Source of the DNA: Promethearchaeota archaeon CR_4
Lineage (GTDB): Archaea > Asgardarchaeota > Lokiarchaeia > Sigyniarchaeales > CR-4
Length of the DNA stretch: 7,622 nucleotides
Reading direction: 5' to 3'
Assembly (NCBI GenBank): GCA_001940655.1
Contig: MBAA01000130.1
Coordinates: forward strand, 66,020 to 73,641
The notes beneath the pieces are model-generated. The model had not been told where the DNA came from. It was given only the letters and a program-made list of their open reading frames with translations, and did not search any database. A program made the translations under genes and the position numbers. How positions within the stretch are numbered: position 1 is the stretch's first letter; each line of letters begins with the position of its first letter. Below are positions 6,204-7,622 of this stretch, piece after piece.

Positions 6204-6694
6204 TACGACTCCAGGCGGTATAAGTGCACGCATCGCTCATTCCCCCGCGCGCGGGATTCTTCAACGCCGACTAACTTGAGGTTGATCGAAGTGGCATCCT
6301 TAGCTCGCGCCTGAACGAAGAACTCGGCGATCATTGCTACGATTAGCTCGCACCCCGCGTGGTCGATGTCTGGATATTTCACCTTGCACAACCGGCACTT
6401 CTTGTCCACGACTCTCACGTTTTTCCCTGTAAGATCAACTTTGACTTTGGATCCAGTCACATCTAAGTATACTTCCCGTAAGACTTGTGTAGGATCTCCC
6501 GGGGGAGGCAACCAGTAATTCGAAAAAGTTCGGGCAATGTCCCGCCCCATGCGGTGGAGATCGTCTGGCACGGAAACTTTTTTATCCTGCATGAAGCGAA
6601 TAAGCTGGTATAGTGCATTGCGGATCTGATTAAATGGTGCCAAATTTTCCCGCAAATGCTCGCGGGCGGTAGGATTGGCGGGTGGAACTGCCAT
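6203..6694 (-). CDS. Small V4R/TRAPP-like protein
   Basis: A 163-residue soluble protein. An N-terminal helical part (about 11-60) is followed by strands and then by the core KKCRLCKVKYPDIDHAGCEL (98-117) and the closing segment VEESRARGNERCVHLY. This order (CxxC, a third Cys starting a helix, then a Gly-centred segment with a final Cys before a hydrophobic strand) is that of V4R domains, Bet3-like folds thought to bind hydrophobic ligands or metal. Cysteines are 100, 103, 115 and 155; the first Cys of the usual closing CxxxGxxxC is Ser147. The protein is short for the V4R family but could hold one whole domain. It starts 3 bases after the stop of the 85-residue gene, with only a weak AAGGT next to the ATG, so translational coupling is likely, and it ends 17 bases before the larger V4R-like gene. 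The two may form a heterodimer, as TRAPP subunits do; this is inference. Confidence 0.75.
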   Translation of the reverse strand: MAVPPANPTAREHLRENLAPFNQIRNALYQLIRFMQDKKVSVPDDLHRMGRDIARTFSNYWLPPPGDPTQVLREVYLDVTGSKVKVDLTGKNVRVVDKKCRLCKVKYPDIDHAGCELIVAMIAEFFVQARAKDATSINLKLVGVEESRARGNERCVHLYRLES

Positions 6695-6697
6695 ACC

Positions 6698-6955
6698 TTA
6701 ATCGGGTCCTTCGGGCGGTTTGTCCATGACTTTCAAGTTGGGGTACATGAGATAAATTTCGCGCTGGATGAGAATTTTCAACCGATCCTCGTCGGGCACC
6801 TTATTCCAAATTTTTTTAACTGTCTTGTGCTCCCCTTCGGGTTTAAAGTGGAAGACCACCTCCATCTTACCGCCCCGCTTCTCTTCGGTGGTTATGCGAT
6901 CAATCTGGGTGACGTTCAGGTTGAACCAGTGGCTGATATCTTTGATGTCTCCCAT
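6698..6955 (-). CDS. Small hypothetical protein, first gene of the operon
   Basis: An 85-residue protein I do not recognise. It has no signal peptide or membrane span. Residues about 30-37 (KMEVVFHF) look like a beta strand, residues about 54-70 (PDEDRLKILIQREIYLMY) like an amphipathic helix, and the tail DKPPEGPD is acidic and proline-rich, probably disordered. There is no Cys. It is believed real because it sits tightly (3-base gap) in front of the 163-residue V4R-like gene in the same operon, has a plausible promoter about 30 bases before its ATG, and has soluble-protein composition. No ribosome site is visible, as expected for a leaderless first gene. It could be a small partner of the V4R-like proteins. 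Confidence 0.65.
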   Translation of the reverse strand: MGDIKDISHWFNLNVTQIDRITTEEKRGGKMEVVFHFKPEGEHKTVKKIWNKVPDEDRLKILIQREIYLMYPNLKVMDKPPEGPD

Positions 6956-6980
6956 ATTTACTTACCACTCATTGCATTCT

Positions 6981-6990
6981 ATAGTAAAAA
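6981..6990 (-). promoter_or_regulatory. Possible TATA-like box of the V4R/PAP2 operon
   Basis: On the minus strand TTTTTACTAT is centred about 31 bases before the ATG at 6955. A transcription start a few bases before that ATG would fit the absence of a ribosome site. The same T-rich stretch (6985-7004, with runs of five and four T) could instead terminate the membrane-protein gene to the right. Both readings separate that gene from the operon. Confidence 0.35.
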
Positions 6991-7019
6991 GAAGACTTAA
7001 AAGATTTCAGAGTAAAGCA

Positions 7020-7622
7020 CTAAGATTGGAAATGTTCTTCTCCGGGCCGCAAGAACCCAATGGCTATTAGTATCATGCCGGCAGCAAAGACCCCAAGATA
7101 AAGAAGGTCAAAAAAGGATCCCAAGTCCACTGGAATGTTCAAATTACTTACCACGTTCGCGAAAAACGCTCCAATGATACAGACAAATCCCCCACAGACA
7201 ATGATCATTTTTGTCCGGCGTTTTCCTTCGGTTTTTTTTATGCCATACACGTAAACGGCATAAATCGAGTAAAAGACAAAGGAAAGCACACCGATGCCGA
7301 GTAAAACATTCACTAATATGGGACTTTTTGTACTAACCGGACTCGGACTATCAAATATCACCGCGTCTGACCAAGCAAACATGACCACTGCAAAAGCAAC
7401 ATCGAGAATTATCACGGGTAAAATGTGTAGTCGTTCCTTCAACCACGCGGATGTATTGACCATTACTTGCATGGTAAGGAACAGCAATGACACTCCCCAC
7501 ATAAGCACTGTATAATTTAATCGATCACAGAATACAGCCACGTCTTCAGTCCCGATTCCATCGTGAACGATCATCGAAATGCCATAAATCCCTACCATTA
7601 AGAACGCGAGCGCCAGTAAGCG
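7020..7622 (-). CDS. Multi-pass membrane protein, C-terminal part, unknown function
   Basis: The frame is open to the right edge of the window, so the 200 residues seen are the C-terminal part of a longer protein; the internal ATG at 7598 is probably not the start, since the hydrophobic segment continues upstream of it. Six hydrophobic spans are visible (about residues 1-19, 37-56, 66-85, 102-126, 137-159 and 167-191 of the fragment), which with an N-terminal span outside the window would give a seven-helix protein. Loops are short, apart from a Ser/Pro-rich loop at about 90-100 and a basic loop KKTEGKRRTK at 129-138, likely cytosolic by the positive-inside rule. The tail RPGEEHFQS is short and polar. 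No catalytic motif is recognised; seven-helix sensor domains of archaeal signalling proteins are one possibility, but no output domain follows. A 64-base T-rich gap separates it from the next operon. Confidence 0.7.
   Translation of the reverse strand, partial: RLLALAFLMVGIYGISMIVHDGIGTEDVAVFCDRLNYTVLMWGVSLLFLTMQVMVNTSAWLKERLHILPVIILDVAFAVVMFAWSDAVIFDSPSPVSTKSPILVNVLLGIGVLSFVFYSIYAVYVYGIKKTEGKRRTKMIIVCGGFVCIIGAFFANVVSNLNIPVDLGSFFDLLYLGVFAAGMILIAIGFLRPGEEHFQS

Noticed and set aside
6186..6233. N-terminal extension of the 467-residue protein to an ATG at 6233
   Set aside because: It would overlap the 163-residue gene by 31 bases, while GGGGAGGAG sits at proper distance before the ATG at 6185.

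Overview
The window looks like a piece of an archaeal chromosome. Several gene starts have AT-rich TATA-like boxes about 30 bases upstream and no ribosome site. Genes inside a transcription unit instead have GGAGG-type sites in the tail of the gene before. Two proteins resemble the V4R/TRAPP (Bet3-like) fold, which is common in archaea. Asgard or another large mesophilic lineage is possible, but nothing here fixes the lineage. I see no rRNA, tRNA, CRISPR array, transposase or insertion sequence.

Layout. At the left edge, on the minus strand, is the N-terminus of a flavodoxin-fold FMN-dependent oxidoreductase (1-138). Upstream of it is a 343-residue protein of unknown function (234-1265, minus) with an internal 22-residue tandem duplication. 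A divergent control region (1266-1369) separates this from an acyl-CoA dehydrogenase (1370-2680, plus). After a 307-base AT-rich gap comes a classical short-chain dehydrogenase (2988-3989, plus). A hairpin plus T-tract (4019-4069) ends this half.

The right half is on the minus strand. A four-gene unit reads leftward from 6955: an 85-residue unknown protein, a 163-residue V4R-like protein, a 467-residue protein with a V4R-like N-terminal half and a helical C-terminal half, and a PAP2-like membrane protein. The gaps are 3, 17 and 7 bases, so the four are almost certainly co-transcribed. At the right edge is a multi-pass membrane protein of unknown function that runs out of the window (7020-7622, minus).

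How they may work together. The dehydrogenase pair fits acyl-CoA oxidation. Both starts carry GAACA boxes spaced about one helical turn apart, which suggests one shared regulator. The minus-strand operon is the best candidate for an undescribed system: two V4R/TRAPP-like proteins, a lipid-phosphatase-like membrane protein and a small acidic-tailed partner could form a membrane-associated, lipid-linked complex. That is inference from fold resemblance and gene order, not a demonstrated function.
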